Below, in pieces: positions 61,137 to 64,000 of a stretch of 64,000 nucleotides of DNA. Source of the stretch: HGM04593 sp045657945 (GTDB lineage Bacteria > Bacteroidota > Bacteroidia > Bacteroidales > Bacteroidaceae); the NCBI GenBank assembly GCA_045657945.1, contig JAZOUB010000001.1, positions 108,781 through 172,780 on the forward strand. The letters are read 5' to 3'. How positions within the stretch are numbered: the stretch's first letter is position 1; every line of letters starts with the position of its first letter. The notes beneath the pieces were generated by a model. The model saw nothing but the letters and a program-made list of their open reading frames with translations, made no database searches and was not told the origin of the DNA. The position numbers and the translations under genes were made by a program.

Positions 61137-62516
61137 ATGGAATTACCATTTGCCGAATCGTGGAAAATAAAGATGGTTGAGCCCATCCGCAAGAGTACAC
61201 GCGAGGAGCGTGAGCAGTGGATGAAAGAGGCCGATTATAATCTGTTCCAACTGAAATCGGAACAAGTGTATATTGACTGTCTCACCGACTCGGGCACAGG
61301 CGCGATGAGTGACCGCCAATGGGCTGCAATGATGATGGGTGACGAGAGCTATGCCGGCTCATCATCGTTTTTCCAGCTGAAGGATACAATTGAGAGACTC
61401 ACAGGTTTCTCATATGTAATCCCTACCCACCAGGGACGTGCTGCCGAGAATGTGCTGTTCAGCCACCTTGTGACAGCCGGCGCCATCGTTCCCGGTAACT
61501 CGCATTTCGATACCACAAAGGGACACATCGAGAGCCGCAAGGCCTTTGCTTTGGACTGCACCATTGACGAGGCCAAGGATACACAGCTCGAAATTCCTTT
61601 CAAGGGAAATGTTGACCCGGGGAAACTGGAGGCTGCGTTGCAGGAGCATGGCGACAAGATTCCTTTCATCATTGTTACCATAACCAACAACACCGCCGGC
61701 GGACAGCCTGTTTCAATGCAGAACCTGCGCGAGGTGCGCGCCTTGGCCGACAAGTATGGCAAGCGTGTCATCTATGACTCGGCACGCTTTGTCGAGAATG
61801 CCTATTTCATCAGGACACGCGAAGAGGGGTATGCCGACAAGACAATCAAGGAGATTGTAAAGGAGATGTTCTCGCTTGCCGACGGCATGACAATGTCCTC
61901 AAAGAAGGATGGTCTTGTGAACATGGGCGGTTTCATTGCTACCCGCCACGAGGATTGGTACGAGGGTGCAAAGAAGTATTGTATTCCTTTCGAGGGCTTC
62001 CTGACCTATGGTGGCATGAACGGCCGCGATATGGCTGCACTTGCAGTCGGACTGGAGGAGAATACCGAGCTGGACAACATTGAGACACGAATCCGTCAGG
62101 TGCAGTATCTTGCTGCGCGTCTGGATGAGTTCGGCATTCCTTATCAGCGCCCTGTGGGTGGTCATGCCCTCTTCATCGATGCCGACCGCGTGCTCTCGCA
62201 CGTACCAAAAGAGGAGTTCCCTGCGCAGACACTTGCAATTGAGCTCTACCTTGAAGCCGGTATCCGTGGCTGCGAAATCGGTTATATCCTTGCCGACCGC
62301 GACCCTGTAACCCGCGAGAACCGCTTTGGCGGTCTCGACCTGTTGCGCCTGTGCATCGCGCGCCGTGTATATACCAACAACCACATGGATGTGATTGCCG
62401 TAGCGTTGAAGAATGTGTACGACCGCCGCGACAGCATCAAGCATGGTGTGAAGATTGTCTGGGAGACAGAGCTCATGCGTCACTTTACCGTCAAGCTCGC
62501 GCGAGTGGAGGAGTAG
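61137..62516 (+). CDS. tnaA: Tryptophanase (tryptophan indole-lyase)
   Basis: 459 aa, a PLP enzyme of fold type I that splits L-tryptophan into indole, pyruvate and ammonia. The start MELPFAESWKIKMVEPIRKS is typical. It has IPTHQGRAAENVLFSHLV, IIVTITNNTAGGQPVSMQNL, YDSARFVENAYFI and the PLP-binding Lys in MTMSSKKDGLVNMGGFI. Tyrosine phenol-lyase is the close relative, but the overall sequence reads as TnaA. No TnaC-like leader peptide is visible; the gene appears to share a transcript with ald. A strong hairpin lies 121 nt downstream. Confidence 0.95.
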   Translation: MELPFAESWKIKMVEPIRKSTREEREQWMKEADYNLFQLKSEQVYIDCLTDSGTGAMSDRQWAAMMMGDESYAGSSSFFQLKDTIERLTGFSYVIPTHQGRAAENVLFSHLVTAGAIVPGNSHFDTTKGHIESRKAFALDCTIDEAKDTQLEIPFKGNVDPGKLEAALQEHGDKIPFIIVTITNNTAGGQPVSMQNLREVRALADKYGKRVIYDSARFVENAYFIRTREEGYADKTIKEIVKEMFSLADGMTMSSKKDGLVNMGGFIATRHEDWYEGAKKYCIPFEGFLTYGGMNGRDMAALAVGLEENTELDNIETRIRQVQYLAARLDEFGIPYQRPVGGHALFIDADRVLSHVPKEEFPAQTLAIELYLEAGIRGCEIGYILADRDPVTRENRFGGLDLLRLCIARRVYTNNHMDVIAVALKNVYDRRDSIKHGVKIVWETELMRHFTVKLARVEE

Positions 62517-62608
62517 GCACCATTGTGACAGTTCCCAAAGAGATACCGGCAGATTATATCAACGAGGAACTCTTGCCCGGTGATAGAGTCTGTATAAGGA
62601 TTGGGTGA
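62517..62608 (+). other. Coding-like orphan tail after tnaA
   Basis: In a frame different from tnaA, this stretch reads VTVPKEIPADYINEELLPGD then RVCIRIG and a stop, with ordinary codon choice, but has no ATG start. Possibly the remnant of a lost gene's 3' end, or chance. No function is claimed. Confidence 0.25.
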
Positions 62609-62637
62609 AGTTAGCGTGCAAGTTGAGCGCCGCTTAT

Positions 62638-62697
62638 CCGATAACAAGAAGAGGTAGATGCAGATTTGCATCTACCTCTTCTTGTTATCGGTTTTTT
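62638..62697. terminator. Bidirectional terminator after tnaA
   Basis: A 25-bp perfect stem beginning CCGATAACAAGAAGAGG, loop GATT, then TTTTTT on the plus strand. It also serves the regulator gene coming from the right. Confidence 0.85.
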
Positions 62698-63751
62698 ACC
62701 CTTTTATCCTTCCTATAAAATGCAACAACGGGAATTTGCGTTTGCGTTTGATATCAACAATAAGTACCACTCCTTCGTTGGTGAGTGTCTTTAGCTCAAG
62801 GGAATCATCCTCGGCAATGAGGTAGCTACGCAGTTCGCTCATTGCAACATTATACAACGCCTGGGCATCCTTGCCGTCGCGGTTCCATATCCTGCGGCAT
62901 ATATCCTCTTTAAGTAGTTTGTATTCGGGTGCAGAGTCCACAAACGCCTTCAGTACCTCGGCTCTTTTATCGGTAAGCGAGAGCTTGCCTCCGTTCCGGT
63001 AATAAACAGTGTTGGTATTGAAGTCTATGCAACTGTTGCCGATGAACTTCACGTTATGCATGTAACGCAGTTTCTCGGGTACATATATTGCAGACAGATA
63101 TAGCAAGGCGATAAGTGCCAACGCCGCAAATTGCCATTTTGCCAACAGCTCCATTCCTTTTACAATCTCAATTGCAGGGATATTCACAGTGCCTACCATC
63201 TTGCCCTGTCCGCAAATACCTAATGATACGCTGTCCGTGGCAAAGCCTTCAACCTCTCTTGCCTGGAATATGCGGACGTATGGGGCATTCACATTCATAC
63301 TGTCTTCGGAAACAAACATATCGAAGAGGCTTTTGGCATATACGGTGGTTGCAACATCCGCCTTTATACCTAACCTCGTTACCATATTTTTGAACAGCGA
63401 GTCGGTTGTCGAGATGTGGTATTCGTCATCTTCCAAAAGTGAAATATGTATCTGGTCTTTTTGGTATGTTGCATAATTGTCCGGGTTATAGAAATTAGAG
63501 GATATTACAATTTTCCCTTGCTCAAACTCAATGTACAAGTTCTTGTTTTTAGGAAATCTCGAAGACTCTGTTTCACTGGAATAGTAATAGATGTCATGTA
63601 TAATCATTATACTGTCGCCCCAGGTCGGTGCCTCTCTTTTGAACTCGCTGTTTATCCTGTCGTGCAGTTCGTCGCGACGGTCGTTATAGTTGAAAATATA
63701 AGATAGCGCAAACAACGCAATGGAGATAATGATGTAGATGTTTCTGTTCAT
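62696..63751 (-). CDS. Membrane-spanning winged-helix transcriptional regulator
   Basis: 351 aa from the ATG read at 63751 (MNRNIYIIISIALFALSYIF); a start at 63760 is also possible. The order is: membrane helix 1 (about 4-20), a periplasmic domain of some 190 residues, membrane helix 2 (WQFAALALIALLYLSAIYV, near 210-230), and a cytoplasmic C-terminal winged helix of the OmpR/PhoB type. The last has GGKLSLTDKRAEVLKAFVDS, YKLLKEDICRRIWNRDGKDA, YNVAMSELRSYLIAEDD, and wing LKTLTNEGVVLIVD. This is a one-component sensor that would read a periplasmic or membrane signal and bind DNA directly. Ligand and targets unknown. A double inverted repeat upstream is the obvious candidate operator. Confidence 0.8.
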   Translation of the reverse strand: MNRNIYIIISIALFALSYIFNYNDRRDELHDRINSEFKREAPTWGDSIMIIHDIYYYSSETESSRFPKNKNLYIEFEQGKIVISSNFYNPDNYATYQKDQIHISLLEDDEYHISTTDSLFKNMVTRLGIKADVATTVYAKSLFDMFVSEDSMNVNAPYVRIFQAREVEGFATDSVSLGICGQGKMVGTVNIPAIEIVKGMELLAKWQFAALALIALLYLSAIYVPEKLRYMHNVKFIGNSCIDFNTNTVYYRNGGKLSLTDKRAEVLKAFVDSAPEYKLLKEDICRRIWNRDGKDAQALYNVAMSELRSYLIAEDDSLELKTLTNEGVVLIVDIKRKRKFPLLHFIGRIKG

Positions 63752-63772
63752 TTCTGTCATGTTTTGTATTTG

Positions 63773-63804
63773 CAAAAGTATTCTTTTTGGGCACTATCGG
63801 GCAA
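63773..63804 (-). promoter_or_regulatory. Promoter of the membrane regulator
   Basis: On the minus strand TTG (63804-63802), 21 nt, then TACTTTTG (63780-63773). It places the transcript start close to 63768 and so favours the ATG at 63751. Confidence 0.6.
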
Positions 63805-63832
63805 GAAACAGAGTAAAATCACATTGAGAACC

Positions 63833-63875
63833 GTCTAAAATCTGATTTTTAGACGTCTAAAGAGCTGTTTTTAGA
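63833..63875. promoter_or_regulatory. Candidate operator: two adjacent inverted repeats of TCTAAAA
   Basis: GTCTAAAA-TCTGA-TTTTTAGAC (63833-63854) is followed at once by GTCTAAA-GAGCTG-TTTTTAGA (63855-63875). Site starts are 22 bp apart, about two helix turns, between the regulator's promoter and the leader region of whatever lies to the right. Confidence 0.6.
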
Positions 63876-64000
63876 TTTATTTTTTCGCGAGGGGTGAAAT
63901 TTTCCCTTATTTCGCTTGTAACAATTGGGGCCCTTGTCCGTCTTATAATTGAAATGACATAATCGCATTTGAAATTTAAACTGAAAAACAAAACACAATA
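63876..64000 (+). other. Upstream region of a gene beyond the right edge
   Basis: No coding frame. TATAATTG at 63944-63951 is one base off the TAnnTTTG box. The A-rich end (AAACTGAAAAACAAAACAC) looks like an untranslated leader, so a rightward gene probably begins just past the window. Confidence 0.4.

Overview
The window reads as a chromosomal segment of a gut-type Bacteroidales bacterium (Bacteroidaceae/Prevotellaceae-like; the genus cannot be fixed from this sequence). The evidence is: SusC/SusD-type nutrient uptake genes; many lipoproteins and secreted glycan or mucin-active proteins; promoters of the Bacteroidetes kind (TAnnTTTG -7 box, sometimes with a TTTG-like -33 box about 20 nt upstream); AT-rich start regions without strong Shine-Dalgarno sequences; and Bacteroidetes-specific families (DUF3822, DUF5683, DUF4843, PKD-like lipoprotein, large single-chain PurL).

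Layout. 1-7.6 kb: 3' part of a giant M60 mucinase-like protein and a 57-aa peptide gene. 7.7-13.8 kb: ZIP transporter, purL, and a two-gene chromate-transporter pair. 13.8-19.9 kb: uvrA, a GHL10 glycosidase-like protein with a GNAT acetyltransferase, and a sigma-factor-like gene beside an unknown 127-aa protein. 20-30.2 kb: a TonB-type outer-membrane barrel, cardiolipin synthase, a MerR regulator with an M23 peptidase, alaS, and a RecD-like helicase. 30.3-32.5 kb: a translationally coupled trio ending in rsmD. 32.6-38.7 kb: the tightly packed block parA-parB-DUF5683-MltD-like-RelA/SpoT. 38.9-47.4 kb: GH84 hexosaminidase, surE-lpxB, rsfS-ftsH-cdsA, tRNA-Gln. 47.5-52.3 kb: two thioredoxin-fold proteins and a repeat-built secreted protein. 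52.4-59.6 kb: a four-gene SusC/SusD/DUF4843/PKD-like uptake operon. 60-62.5 kb: alanine dehydrogenase plus tryptophanase. 62.7-64 kb: a membrane-anchored winged-helix regulator with a strong candidate operator upstream.

How the genes work together. The M60 protein and the GH84 enzyme suggest use of host mucin glycoprotein, and the SusCD operon imports an oligomeric ligand, possibly peptide. The ald-tnaA pair can turn tryptophan into indole, pyruvate and ammonia, then pyruvate and ammonia into alanine while re-oxidising NADH. Most of the rest is housekeeping. Convergent genes are separated by long, nearly perfect palindromes acting as two-way terminators.

The least explained material is intergenic: at least five families of dispersed or palindromic repeat. 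These include a hairpin element present in three copies with compensating stem changes, and a mirrored array of 9-bp TAG-N6 units. Among proteins, the oddest is a thioredoxin lipoprotein whose linker carries seven cysteines at exact five-residue spacing. All calls come from reading the sequence; no database search was run.
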